Virus record (IMG/VR): IMGVR_UViG_3300023174_000215
Coordinates: 1 to 54,206 of that record
From: a virus
Direction: 5' to 3' (one strand)
DNA length: 54,206 nt
This document shows positions 40,233 through 48,897 of the stretch, one piece after another. The translations under genes were made by a program, and so were the position numbers. The stretch's first letter is position 1. The number at the start of each line of letters is the position of its first letter. Below the pieces are notes generated by a model that did no database searches, had not been told where the DNA came from, and saw only the letters and a list, made by a program, of their open reading frames with translations.

Positions 40233-40503
40233 GAGGAATCCTTATTACCGTTCCTGGAACTATATTAGAAAAGTCATCAATTTCTGGATTGTATTCAGGA
40301 ATTACCCACCAGTAATCTGGGCGTTTATAATAACGTTGAGATAGTTGGTCTAAGCGCTCACCCTGCGAGTAAATGTGCTCTTCCCATGTAACAGTGCCTG
40401 GTTCATCAAATTCATAAAACACAATTGGGTATCCGTCGCCCTCATATGCAAAAGCAAGATAATCAATAAGTTGATTGTAATATCGTGAATTTTGATAAAT
40501 CAT
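40225..40503 (-). CDS. Tail protein X/gp53-like
   Basis: 92 residues. EHIYSQGERLDQLSQRYYKR and WWVIPEYNPEIDD with GTVIRIPRV form a LysM-like module found in baseplate assembly proteins (tail protein X, T4 gp53). It starts where the tape-side protein gene ends (overlap 4 nt) and precedes the hub gene. Confidence 0.85.
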   Translation of the reverse strand: MIYQNSRYYNQLIDYLAFAYEGDGYPIVFYEFDEPGTVTWEEHIYSQGERLDQLSQRYYKRPDYWWVIPEYNPEIDDFSNIVPGTVIRIPRV

Positions 40504-41741
40504 CTATTAGCTCCAGGTGCACTTGAACGAGGAACACTATTGCCAATTGATTTGTTAGTGCTGTAACTTGTAAGGGCACGCAAATCTATAGAGATGTTTA
40601 CATCTGTTCTAATTGGAACCATATCTTTAGTAAATGAAATGTGGTTTAAAGATAAACTTCCAATGACGCCCAAAAACTTTTGAGGCCCTAAATCAACTCT
40701 AACAATGGTAGGGCGCAAGTATCCAATATTAGAAGTCTCTACACCAAAGCTGCTAAATCCACCACCGTTAATTGTTCGATATAAAAACTCAAGGTCTGAC
40801 ATAGTTCCATAAGTAAGCAGGTTTCTAATTTTACTTTCAATATTTTGACTAAAATCAAAGTCGCTTAAACGAGGCTTACCTTTTTGATAAAACTTAATAA
40901 ACTCTGTAACATCCTTTTGAGCGCTTACACTATTAGGTGTGGTAATTGCTTTGTATTTTAAATCGGCAGCTTTAAAGCAAGCAAAGTCATTAGTTCTATC
41001 TAATCTAATTGTAAAATCAAGGTGAGAGTTAGCTGCAAAAAATCCTGTTAAGTTTGCTAAAGCGTCTGTATCACTTGGTGTTACGTTCATATTCACAGAG
41101 GTAGTTTGATTAAAACTATCTGGGTTCCACATAAATTGAAATCCGTAATAACTATCTGAAAGGTTATTTTGAACGTAATTACCGCCTGCGTCTTTTGTAA
41201 GGCTTGGGCCAGTAAATCCTTGTGAATAAAATATTCGACCACGGCGAGTGGAGTGCACATCATTAGCAAATGGTTTTACAACATCTGGTTGTAGTTGGTC
41301 TGGCCCAAAAGGAAGGCTCCATTCATGGGGAGGTAAGTTCCATTTATACGCAGCTGTGTATTCTTCAATAGCAGGCTGTGGGGCACTGACAGGGGCAGAC
41401 GTCAGTTTTGAAGAAGCGTTCATTGAAGGATGCCCCGTAGGTTTGGCAGCTACCACAGGGCGCAAAGGAACACCAGGATTTGATTGTGAGCTTAGGTATT
41501 TCATTGTTGCCGCATCTGCTTTAAGAAGAGCTTGATGTGTTGCAACTGCAGTAGTTCTAGCAGTATTTCCAAATTGTCCTAAAGCATACGGAACTGAGTT
41601 AACAATGCTAATACCAAAGTTTGCAACATGTCGCAATATGTTTGCTCCACGGGTACCATTGGTAGATAAGTGTGAAATTCCATCTACAAGTCCTTGATAT
41701 GTTCTATCAGAAGGCTTGCTAGTAGTTGGCTTTGTTGCCAT
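40500..41741 (-). CDS. Tail hub/tube-initiator-like protein
   Basis: 413 residues. Disordered first 130 residues; then YYGFQFMWNPDSFNQTT, VTPSDTDALANLTGF and a C-terminal FLGVIGSLSLNHISFTKDM, a layout like tube-initiator proteins of contractile injection systems (the FQFNP-type family). Lies between tape measure and gp53-like gene. Confidence 0.75.
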   Translation of the reverse strand: MATKPTTSKPSDRTYQGLVDGISHLSTNGTRGANILRHVANFGISIVNSVPYALGQFGNTARTTAVATHQALLKADAATMKYLSSQSNPGVPLRPVVAAKPTGHPSMNASSKLTSAPVSAPQPAIEEYTAAYKWNLPPHEWSLPFGPDQLQPDVVKPFANDVHSTRRGRIFYSQGFTGPSLTKDAGGNYVQNNLSDSYYGFQFMWNPDSFNQTTSVNMNVTPSDTDALANLTGFFAANSHLDFTIRLDRTNDFACFKAADLKYKAITTPNSVSAQKDVTEFIKFYQKGKPRLSDFDFSQNIESKIRNLLTYGTMSDLEFLYRTINGGGFSSFGVETSNIGYLRPTIVRVDLGPQKFLGVIGSLSLNHISFTKDMVPIRTDVNISIDLRALTSYSTNKSIGNSVPRSSAPGANR

Positions 41742-43954
41742 TATTTACCTACAACTTTCGCATTGATACCTAGGGATTTAAGTTCATCTCTGACCGCTTT
41801 ACCAACTTCTTTTGCTGTAAGTTGTGAGCCCTTAGTGTCAACTTGAATCGTTACTCCGCCATAGTTAATAACGCTTGCAATTCCTGAAGAGGATGCTGCT
41901 GTCTCTAGTTTACCAGTGGCAGTGTTGATATACATATAATTTTGGCCCATGCCATTTGATGAGTTAGAGATTCCAGTAGAGTCTCCAAATCCAAGACCAG
42001 AACCAGATACGGAACCGCCGCTCATAGCAGACTCTGGTGAGTATCCAATAAGGTCACTATTAGCAAATCCAGTGGTTGTGCCGCTTGCAGTGTTGCCGCT
42101 TAAATTATTTATAAATCCTGAAACATCAAATCCTGATTTAGAACCAGCAGAGTCAAGAAGGTTTGTAAGAGCAGTAGTGCCTGTAGCTCCATCTAGTACA
42201 CGAGAACACGTATCAACGCCTTCTAAATTAACAGCTACTTTTTCAACTTCCCCACCTGTACGTGGAGCTTGAACCATCATTCCACCACCCGCATAAATCG
42301 CTACGTGGTGAGCAGGCTTGCCCCAAAATAATAAATCTCCAGGTTGTGCATCTCGTGGATTAATTTGTTTTCCGCACTGCTGTTGTTGGCTAGAAATTCG
42401 TGGAAGAGCAACACCTAATTTAGACATTACAAAACGGACAAGGGAAGAACAATCAAATCCTACGGTTCTGGCGCCACGTCCAATACCTGTTGTAGGACCT
42501 TGGTTACTTCCTCCGCCCCAAGAATAGGGAACGCCTTGTTGAGTTAAAGCTACGGAAACCGCAAGACTTCCTGGAGCAAGGCCTGTTTGCATTGCAGTAT
42601 CAGGACGTAAAGAGTTTGTGTTGGAGTCATTAGATGCTTCACCAGGGCCAGTAGGCCCACTGCTATTAGAAATTTTACTTATAAGTCCAGGCAGTAAAAG
42701 ACCAGCAGTAGTTGCAGCAATTAAACCAGGAACACCGCCAAATTTTCCAACATTAGCTCCAGCAAGTGCGGAGCTAGCTCTTCCAGCAATACCTTTAACT
42801 AATGCGCTTCCGCCTAAAAATGCAAGAATAGAAGCACCAATACCTAGTGCGCCTTGTCCGCCTTTATTGTTAATTAAAGTTTCACCCTTAGCAAGTTGTT
42901 TTAATGCGTATGCAGCTTGTGCTGAGCTATCTACAATTCCAGCTAATTTGTCATTTATTTTAACAAGTGTGTTGGCAGCTTCAGTAAATCCTTCAGCCAT
43001 TGGCTTAGCAGCAGCGGAAGTCAAACCAAATTCAGAAGCGTTCATTGCGCTATTTGCGTTAAGAGCTCCAGTTAACTGGCCTGTTTTAGTTAAACTTGCT
43101 TTACTTAAGTCTCCTCCTTGAGCATATTGAAGCGCTGCTGATTGAAGAGAATTTCTTAAAGTTGAATCCCCTCCCGATACCGCATCCAGCATATTGGAAA
43201 GACCATTACCAGATTGCATACTTATAGCAATATCGGTAGGTGTTAGTTTTTTACCCGCTTGAGTTTGGGCAAATTTATAAATATCTTTAAAAATTTCTGT
43301 AGGGTTACGCATAGCGCCATTAGCATCACGTGCGTTTACGCCTATCATACGAAGGGTATTAACAGAAGAGCCTTTATTAAGCGCGGAGGCTGCTTGCATT
43401 GCACTAGTCATACTTCCAGTTAAATTAGACAACTGGGAAACTCCAGGCATAATTTGTGAACTGTAGTTTGGAAGTCCTGGAAGGATTCCGTTTGCAGTTC
43501 CCGTAGCAACTGCTTGTAGGGCATCAAAAGGACTGTTAGTGGTTCCAGCCATCATTGCGCTACGAAGTTGGGAAGTTACATTCCCTTGCATTCCAGAAAA
43601 ACGGGCTTGAGAAGTTAATAATTGATTACTTACTGCATCTTGAACTGAAGGCATCATTGTTGCCGCAGAAGATGCAACACCTAAAGCAAGGTTTCCAACC
43701 CGAGAAATTAAATTAGAGCTGCCGTTAGAAAGGCCTGCAACTCCTGTAGCTGAGCTAGTAAAGCTTGGAGTAGTAGTAAGGGAGTTTCCTGAGCCACCGC
43801 CAGCATTACCAAAAAGAGAACCATAAGCTTTGGAGGTTTTTTCGGCTTCACCACGTACATTTTTTGCAAAACCAAATAGCTTTTCCATAAGACTAATGTC
43901 TTTTTGGAGGTTGCCTGATAGCGATGCGTTACCTGGTGTTGACGGAGTATCCAC
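41741..43954 (-). CDS. Tape measure protein with NlpC/P60 hydrolase domain
   Basis: 737 residues. Long helical, Ala/Gly/Ser-rich first 430 residues with a hydrophobic stretch (about 368-425) typical of tape measures. Residues about 465-590 are an NlpC/P60 peptidase: VPYSWGGGSNQ, GFDCSSLVRF (Cys502), PAHHVAIYAGG (His550), MVQAPRTGG (third position Gln562). This domain cuts stem-peptide links of peptidoglycan and probably helps the tail pass the cell wall. GTG start 4 nt after the frameshift ORF stop. The TMP length sets tail length. Confidence 0.9.
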   Translation of the reverse strand: MDTPSTPGNASLSGNLQKDISLMEKLFGFAKNVRGEAEKTSKAYGSLFGNAGGGSGNSLTTTPSFTSSATGVAGLSNGSSNLISRVGNLALGVASSAATMMPSVQDAVSNQLLTSQARFSGMQGNVTSQLRSAMMAGTTNSPFDALQAVATGTANGILPGLPNYSSQIMPGVSQLSNLTGSMTSAMQAASALNKGSSVNTLRMIGVNARDANGAMRNPTEIFKDIYKFAQTQAGKKLTPTDIAISMQSGNGLSNMLDAVSGGDSTLRNSLQSAALQYAQGGDLSKASLTKTGQLTGALNANSAMNASEFGLTSAAAKPMAEGFTEAANTLVKINDKLAGIVDSSAQAAYALKQLAKGETLINNKGGQGALGIGASILAFLGGSALVKGIAGRASSALAGANVGKFGGVPGLIAATTAGLLLPGLISKISNSSGPTGPGEASNDSNTNSLRPDTAMQTGLAPGSLAVSVALTQQGVPYSWGGGSNQGPTTGIGRGARTVGFDCSSLVRFVMSKLGVALPRISSQQQQCGKQINPRDAQPGDLLFWGKPAHHVAIYAGGGMMVQAPRTGGEVEKVAVNLEGVDTCSRVLDGATGTTALTNLLDSAGSKSGFDVSGFINNLSGNTASGTTTGFANSDLIGYSPESAMSGGSVSGSGLGFGDSTGISNSSNGMGQNYMYINTATGKLETAASSSGIASVINYGGVTIQVDTKGSQLTAKEVGKAVRDELKSLGINAKVVGK

Positions 43955-43957
43955 TTA

Positions 43958-44128
43958 TTATCCTCTCTGGTATCTCAAAGCTCTTTCAAGCCAGTTTTTT
44001 CGTTCTCTAAAAGACAGAGAGCGGATATCGCCCAGCGTCCATCCAGAAAATGCCCGAGTTAGTGCTTCGTATTGGTCCAATAAGTTTTCGTATTCTTTCT
44101 CGCTATAGGCGAAACAAAGCAGTAAGAC
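43958..44128 (-). CDS. Frameshifted tail chaperone extension
   Basis: Open frame of 56 codons, +1 relative to the gene at 44103-44897 and overlapping its end. It has no ATG, GTG or TTG before codon 19 and encodes a protein-like segment with SGWTLGDIRSLSFRERKNW, as seen in C-terminal parts of tail assembly chaperones. Position before the tape measure is the standard place for a programmed frameshift. A TTT-C site (44114-44111), where tRNA-Phe can slip by +1, lies just before the stop. Product would be about 312 residues. Internal start at TTG near 44077 is the alternative. Confidence 0.6.
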   Translation of the reverse strand, partial: VLLLCFAYSEKEYENLLDQYEALTRAFSGWTLGDIRSLSFRERKNWLERALRYQRG

Positions 44129-44897
44129 TCAATGGTGTATCCATAGGATTACCACATGCCTCACAATTCTTTGTCACCTCCCCAAGGCGTGGGCCTGGAT
44201 TGCGGATAATAATCTCTTCTACGAGACGTTCACGCTCTGCCATGCCTAGCTTGAGAACTGATTGTGCGCCAGAAGATGTTTTACCATCTATAGCTAATAC
44301 ACACCCAGATAACAAGATTGTATTTAATTCAGCGTTAGTCTTATCGGAATTCTCCATAAGTCTGCGCTGTACTTCTCCATCGGGAAGGGTAAGAATTACT
44401 TCGCCCGATTTTACTTTGACTGTCCACCGTCTATCTTTAAGCGGGTCTTCCAACTCTTTAATTGGAATATCTGCGTCAAGGTCAATGTCGACAATCTGGT
44501 CTGCTCCACAGTCTTGGCATACCGCTCTGTATTCAACTGAACTTCCAAAAGTTACTTTTCTAATCCCCAAGAGAATTGCATCTCTATCTGAGGCTAGTAA
44601 CTCATCAAGTCCATCTTTGTCTACAGTTTCTCCGCCAATACTGACTAGACCTTTTTGAAGAATTGTTTGGAGGGCTTTACCTAAAAAACCAGCCTTTGCA
44701 ATTGCTTCTTCATCTGCTCCGTTTAGTTCTCGCACCTCTGCGTACTTAGCAAGGATGCCCTCCTTGGAGACAAAGCCTCCAGGGAGAGACACCTCAGTAC
44801 TAGATGGTGCTGCAGTTTCTACAACTACGGGCTCTTCTGCAAGAACCGCAGAGATTGCTGCGTTTACTACTTTTGGGTCACTACTTAATCCAGCCAC
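44103..44897 (-). CDS. Tail assembly chaperone-like protein
   Basis: 264 residues, acidic N-terminus, then mixed helix; CQDCGADQIVDID and NCEACGNPMD are two C-x2-C pairs that may form a zinc site across the protein. It lies between tube and tape measure genes, the place of tail chaperones. GTG start with AAGGAG 9 nt upstream. Its 3' end holds the probable frameshift to the ORF at 43958-44128. Confidence 0.65.
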   Translation of the reverse strand: MAGLSSDPKVVNAAISAVLAEEPVVVETAAPSSTEVSLPGGFVSKEGILAKYAEVRELNGADEEAIAKAGFLGKALQTILQKGLVSIGGETVDKDGLDELLASDRDAILLGIRKVTFGSSVEYRAVCQDCGADQIVDIDLDADIPIKELEDPLKDRRWTVKVKSGEVILTLPDGEVQRRLMENSDKTNAELNTILLSGCVLAIDGKTSSGAQSVLKLGMAERERLVEEIIIRNPGPRLGEVTKNCEACGNPMDTPLSLTALFRL

Positions 44898-44924
44898 GAT
44901 TTATGCTCCTTTGTATTAAAACGA

Positions 44925-45503
44925 TTATTTTACAACAGTTGTTGCATCTCCAACAAAACCAGCTGATAGGCCTTCGTGAACGAGAGTCATCTGCTCAAAC
45001 AGGATGTTCTGGTCGCCAGCATTCAAATCTGAATACTGAAGAGTTGTAATCCATGCGTTGTGAATCTTGAAGTGCATCTTTGCGTATAGAGCTAGGTCAT
45101 CCTTATCTTGGATGTTAGCTGGGTGGTCTAGAACATAAATGTCTACATCACAACGGAAGTCATTAGTGCCAAGTGCAATTCCTTCACCAGATGCTGCTGC
45201 AAAAAGACGGCGCATCCACTTAAGGCCTTTACCGTTTCCAGTAAGGGTTCCGCGTTGGAATGTGACAGGTGAGAAGGTAGTCATTCCAGGAATCTGATGA
45301 ATCGTGGTGTTGTATCCGCCTTCACGGTATGGAATAGACTGAGTATTGATAGCAAGACCAGTAACGCTGGTAAAGCCACCTTCTACTCGAGTGAGGTCAG
45401 CAATATCTGCTCCGCCTCCTGCTGTACTGAATTCTACGTAATATTTAAAGTTACGTAACGGGTCTGTCGCAATGGTTGAGAAGCGACTGATATTTGTTGC
45501 CAT
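44925..45503 (-). CDS. Tail tube protein
   Basis: 192 residues, T4 gp19-type tube: PLRNFKYYVEF start, GGFTSVTGLAINTQSIPYRE, PGMTTFSPVTFQRGTLTG and a DVDIYVLDH strand with a C-terminal HNAWITTLQYSDLNAG are all typical of contractile-tail tube proteins. Follows the sheath gene by 12 nt. Confidence 0.95.
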   Translation of the reverse strand: MATNISRFSTIATDPLRNFKYYVEFSTAGGGADIADLTRVEGGFTSVTGLAINTQSIPYREGGYNTTIHQIPGMTTFSPVTFQRGTLTGNGKGLKWMRRLFAAASGEGIALGTNDFRCDVDIYVLDHPANIQDKDDLALYAKMHFKIHNAWITTLQYSDLNAGDQNILFEQMTLVHEGLSAGFVGDATTVVK

Positions 45504-45515
45504 ATTTGGGGCTCC

Positions 45516-47006
45516 TTACGCCACTGTGACGGTTGCGCCGCCATCGAATTGACCGATGTTAATTACTACAAACTCAGCTGGGCGTTGCAAGGCAACTCCT
45601 ACCTGAATATTTACTTGGCCTGCTTCTACAGTTGCCAATGTGTTGTTAGTGCTATCGCAGAGAACAAAGAACGCTTGCTCTGTTGAAGCTCCACGCAGTC
45701 CTCCTTGTGACCAGAAGTTGGTCAAGAAACCATTAAGGATTGCGCTAACACGACGGTATAGAACTGTATCGTTTGGCTCAAAGATTGCAAACTGTGATAG
45801 TTCAACAAGTGCTTTTTCCAAATAGATAAGTGAACGACGTACTGGGACGTACATATCTGCATATCCGCCCTTAAGTGTACGAGCACCCATAATTACAATT
45901 CCAGAACCTGGAATGAAACGGATTGCGTTCACTGGTGCTGCTGCTGAGTTAAGCGTATCAAGATTTGCGTTTGTTAATGAAGGAACAGAAACTGCTCCAG
46001 CTATACGAACGTTAAGTCCTGCTGGAGCTTTAAACACTCCACGAGACTTATCTGTTGCAGCGTACTTTCCAACAACTGCTCCACCTGGGTTTGCTGCAGC
46101 GATAACAGTTCCTGGTGTTGTGTTAGTTGGGTCATTGATTGTAATTCTTGGGTAATACACAGCTGCGTATGAGCTCTGTGTATATGTTGCAGCAAGTGTT
46201 AGCTGATTAGCAACTGTGTCGTTAATTGGGTCTACAACTACAAATGCATCCTGACGAGCTGCTGCGTATGCAATTATTGGGTTAACGCCTACTGCAGTAG
46301 TAACTCCTGGAGCATTAATAATTAATGTGTTAAGAACTGAATCAAAACCAGTAATTGCAGCTGCAATTTGAGCTTCTGTAGGGGTGCTTCCCAAAGCGCC
46401 ACCAGCTAATGCTTGAGTTGTTACCGCTGAAACATACTTGCTTGCTCCAGTAGATGCTGAAGATAAGTCTGCTACTACTACGTATTGAGACTGAGAATTA
46501 ATAACAGAAATTGCATAACGAGCATCTGTTGAATCCATTGTTAAATTAGGGAATGACTCAACTTTATATGCAGCAGTTGTTCCGCCGTAATAAATAGTAA
46601 GGTCAAAATAAGCAGCCGCACCAGGGGAGGCAGTTGTAGTAACAGCAATGCTGTTTCCCCAAGCTCCTGGGTTTACAGCAGAAATGCTAAGCGTGTCAGA
46701 ATCTCCAGCATCTTTAAGTGTACGAGTTGCAGTAGCTGGTGAACCAGCTGTTACACGTTGAATGTAAGCAGCGTTTCCGCCATTAGAAAAGAATAGGAAT
46801 ACTGCGAGAGCAAGAGTGTTATTTGAACTCCAACCGCCGTAGTAGTTAAGATACTCGCTCCATGATGTAACGAGTTTTGGTGTCAGTGGTCCACGGGCGT
46901 TAGCGCCAATGAATGCTGCCACAGAGTCAGAGTTTGCTCCGACAACAGGTGCTACGGGATTCAGGGTTTCCTGAACGTAGACGCCTGGGCGTAAATATGC
47001 AGCCAT
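45516..47006 (-). CDS. Tail sheath protein
   Basis: 496 residues. AAYLRPGVYVQET start, a middle of beta domains, and a C-terminal domain with GARTLKGGYADMYVPVRRSL, EKALVELSQFAIFEPND and a final QVGVALQRPAEFVVINI: the conserved core of phage tail sheaths that contract on injection. Directly upstream of the tube gene. Confidence 0.95.
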   Translation of the reverse strand: MAAYLRPGVYVQETLNPVAPVVGANSDSVAAFIGANARGPLTPKLVTSWSEYLNYYGGWSSNNTLALAVFLFFSNGGNAAYIQRVTAGSPATATRTLKDAGDSDTLSISAVNPGAWGNSIAVTTTASPGAAAYFDLTIYYGGTTAAYKVESFPNLTMDSTDARYAISVINSQSQYVVVADLSSASTGASKYVSAVTTQALAGGALGSTPTEAQIAAAITGFDSVLNTLIINAPGVTTAVGVNPIIAYAAARQDAFVVVDPINDTVANQLTLAATYTQSSYAAVYYPRITINDPTNTTPGTVIAAANPGGAVVGKYAATDKSRGVFKAPAGLNVRIAGAVSVPSLTNANLDTLNSAAAPVNAIRFIPGSGIVIMGARTLKGGYADMYVPVRRSLIYLEKALVELSQFAIFEPNDTVLYRRVSAILNGFLTNFWSQGGLRGASTEQAFFVLCDSTNNTLATVEAGQVNIQVGVALQRPAEFVVINIGQFDGGATVTVA

Positions 47007-47008
47007 CT

Positions 47009-47644
47009 TTAGTCTCCTTGAGTTAGGTGTTTAACGGGTCTGAGGCCATCTGGTATGTCATATGTAATACGATTAATTTGAACAGTTTGTACGTTGGATA
47101 GGGCGTTTTGAGCATTCAACGGTGTCATCTCGCTGACAACTCTTACTGTGAAAGCGTTTCTAAATAAACGTCTTCCTTCCTCAATCATGTCTCTTTTTAC
47201 GAAACCATCGAGAAACATATGCCGCTTAGCGGTCTCTGTATTAAGCTCATTAGGAACATCTAAGTTTCCATACTGGCTTTGAAATTTTTGTTGCAAAAGT
47301 TGGGTAATGATTGCACGGTCATGGCGTGGATGACGGCTGTATGAAGTTACTTGGTACACAAGGTCATATGGTAGCGGAGTTGAGTAGCGGTATGTAATTC
47401 CCGCTACTGCCGCTACAGTGCCTCTGTTATCAGTATCGTAAAAGATTCCATTTGATTGGCGTTCTTTTGCGGCCCGAACATCAATAAGTTCAATAGTCAT
47501 ATAAGGGTATGTTTGAGCACGAAGTTCTACATCTGGATACCCAAACCATACCTGTACAGGACGGTTAGCATTTTTTTCATCAGAGACTGTAACGCCCGAT
47601 AAAAAAGTCTTAAGAGCAGCGTCTTCTGCAAGAATAAAACTCAT
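47009..47644 (-). CDS. Tail terminator/completion protein
   Basis: 211 residues; alpha/beta protein with RPVQVWFGYPDVELRAQTYP, a region like tail completion proteins, and ITYRYSTPLPYDLVYQVT. Sits directly before the sheath gene, the usual position for a tail terminator/neck protein. Assignment by context and fold-like features. Confidence 0.65.
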   Translation of the reverse strand: MSFILAEDAALKTFLSGVTVSDEKNANRPVQVWFGYPDVELRAQTYPYMTIELIDVRAAKERQSNGIFYDTDNRGTVAAVAGITYRYSTPLPYDLVYQVTSYSRHPRHDRAIITQLLQQKFQSQYGNLDVPNELNTETAKRHMFLDGFVKRDMIEEGRRLFRNAFTVRVVSEMTPLNAQNALSNVQTVQINRITYDIPDGLRPVKHLTQGD

Positions 47645-47982
47645 GCGTAAGCCCCCAATTCATACAGGGTCTCTGATAATTGTTGAGAGATGATGTCGCC
47701 AATTTGTTCTTCATAGCGAAGAAGGAATGGGCGAATGACTGCGTTAGGGGCGCTGTTGTCCCCATACTCTAGGTTTTCTACTTTGGTTTTAATTGCCTCT
47801 GGGTAGTCAACTCGTAGAGTCATATCTTCAACTTTGACCTCTAGTTGAAAAACAATGTCAGAGGGCCAGTTAGCTGTAGTAGCCATATCTTTAAGAATGG
47901 GAGTTAGGCGAGCAGATACTTTACGTGCTGCTCTCTCTTTTGCTTTAGTTAGGTCGTCCACTATCGACGCCACAATTTCCAT
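47641..47982 (-). CDS. Tail or neck protein, unknown
   Basis: 113 residues, long charged helix at the N-terminus (VDDLTKAKERAARKVSARL), then strands and a C-terminal helix. Located among neck and tail genes; might be a head-tail joining component. Stop overlaps the next start. Confidence 0.65.
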   Translation of the reverse strand: MEIVASIVDDLTKAKERAARKVSARLTPILKDMATTANWPSDIVFQLEVKVEDMTLRVDYPEAIKTKVENLEYGDNSAPNAVIRPFLLRYEEQIGDIISQQLSETLYELGAYA

Positions 47983-48089
47983 AGCGCTACTGCGAGAATA
48001 CCCTTTGCCACATTATGATTATCGGGCGCAGAAGAAAATACGCCTTTAACGAATTCAGCCTTATTAGGCTTATCGACTTTATCTGTCAT
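47961..48089 (-). CDS. Small protein with hydrophobic helix
   Basis: 42 residues starting MTDKVDKPNKAEF and ending GILAVALWKLWRR. One hydrophobic helix at the C-terminus with basic end could sit at a membrane. It overlaps the following gene by 22 nt and is the first after the terminator at 48170. Function unknown. Confidence 0.55.
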   Translation of the reverse strand: MTDKVDKPNKAEFVKGVFSSAPDNHNVAKGILAVALWKLWRR

Positions 48090-48169
48090 GGCAGGCTCCA
48101 ATGGAGTTAAGCAAGGGTATAACGCAAGGGTCGTGCTGTGAATCCCGCATGGATTCCCCTAAAGTATAA

Positions 48170-48195
48170 AGGGCCCCCTATTTCTAGGAGGCCCT
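48170..48195 (-). terminator. Rho-independent terminator, minus strand
   Basis: On the minus strand AGGGCCTCCTA, loop GAAA, TAGGGGGCCCT (11 bp, one G-U), followed by TTATACTTT. Ends the mini-protein/fibre transcripts and insulates the tail cluster. Same loop as the terminator at 16362-16388. Confidence 0.9.
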
Positions 48196-48210
48196 AACTA
48201 CTTATTACTT

Positions 48211-48417
48211 TTACTTCTTTTTAATCTTCTTTGCTAGTGCCTTATCCATCTTCATATCTGCTTTAGCTGATGGCTTCTTCTTATCCATCTTGGCATCTTC
48301 TTTCTTAAACTTGCCCTTTTCAGCAGGGGACATTCCCTTCATGACTTTGGCATCTTGTTTCTTGTCTGCTTTCTTGCAAGTACCTTTACAACTTGGCTTT
48401 CCACATAATTTACACAT
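48211..48417 (-). CDS. Cys/Lys-rich mini-protein
   Basis: 68 residues: MCKLCGKPSCKGTCKK at the start, then a Lys/Met/Ala-rich tail (about 40 per cent Lys). The N-terminal Cys group fits one or two metal ions and the tail would bind nucleic acid. First of three similar genes in a row; possibly a metallothionein-like or DNA-packing protein. Confidence 0.75.
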   Translation of the reverse strand: MCKLCGKPSCKGTCKKADKKQDAKVMKGMSPAEKGKFKKEDAKMDKKKPSAKADMKMDKALAKKIKKK

Positions 48418-48560
48418 TACATACCCTTCTTTCTATTCATAGAAGCTTTATTACCTTTTGCAGGTGCAGCCTTCTTGGCAGCAAACTTCTTGTTCGCCGC
48501 TTGTAGGGTCTTCATCCCGTGCTTGTCCTTTGGTTTCATACAACCGCAAGTCGCGCACAT
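48417..48560 (-). CDS. Cys/Lys-rich mini-protein
   Basis: 47 residues starting MCATCGCMKPKDKHG, followed by a Lys/Ala-rich helix. Overlaps the start of the next gene by 1 nt. Same plan as the genes on both sides: N-terminal Cys cluster and basic tail. Confidence 0.7.
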   Translation of the reverse strand: MCATCGCMKPKDKHGMKTLQAANKKFAAKKAAPAKGNKASMNRKKGM

Positions 48561-48727
48561 TACTTCTTTTTCTTTCGTAGGGCAGCTAGGTCAGAAGCAT
48601 CAATCTTCTTTGGGTCTCCAGCTTTTCCAGCAATTTTCTTCTGCTTTGGTGATAGTTTCTTAGCAGTCTTCTTGCAAGCGCCGTTACAACCTGGCTTTGA
48701 ACAACCGCATCCGCATCCTTTGCACAT
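48560..48727 (-). CDS. Cys/Lys-rich mini-protein
   Basis: 55 residues with MCKGCGCGCSKPGCNGACKK at the start (7 Cys in 18 residues) and a Lys-rich tail. The most Cys-dense of the three; metal binding is likely. Stop shares one base with the next ATG. Confidence 0.75.
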   Translation of the reverse strand: MCKGCGCGCSKPGCNGACKKTAKKLSPKQKKIAGKAGDPKKIDASDLAALRKKKK

Positions 48728-48897
48728 TATTTTTTCTTCTTTCTTGAGGCCGCTGCGTTATCTACAAGATTAGGGTAAGGGCGACCAGCAGCCTTAGCCT
48801 TTGCTTTAGCAGATGCTTTCTGCTTCTTGCTAAGTTTACTCGTAGTTTCTGGATTTGGGTCCTTTTTATCCCAGAAAGCTTTTTTCTTTATAACCAT
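48727..48897 (-). CDS. Lysine-rich mini-protein
   Basis: 56 residues: MVIKKKAFWDKKDP, an Ala/Lys helix and a basic end RKKKK. No Cys, but composition and packing match the neighbours. Probably binds nucleic acid. Confidence 0.7.
   Translation of the reverse strand: MVIKKKAFWDKKDPNPETTSKLSKKQKASAKAKAKAAGRPYPNLVDNAAASRKKKK

Noticed and set aside
42618-43121. 167-codon plus-strand frame opposite the tape measure
   Set aside because: Long only because the Ala/Gly-rich tape measure gives few stops on the opposite strand.
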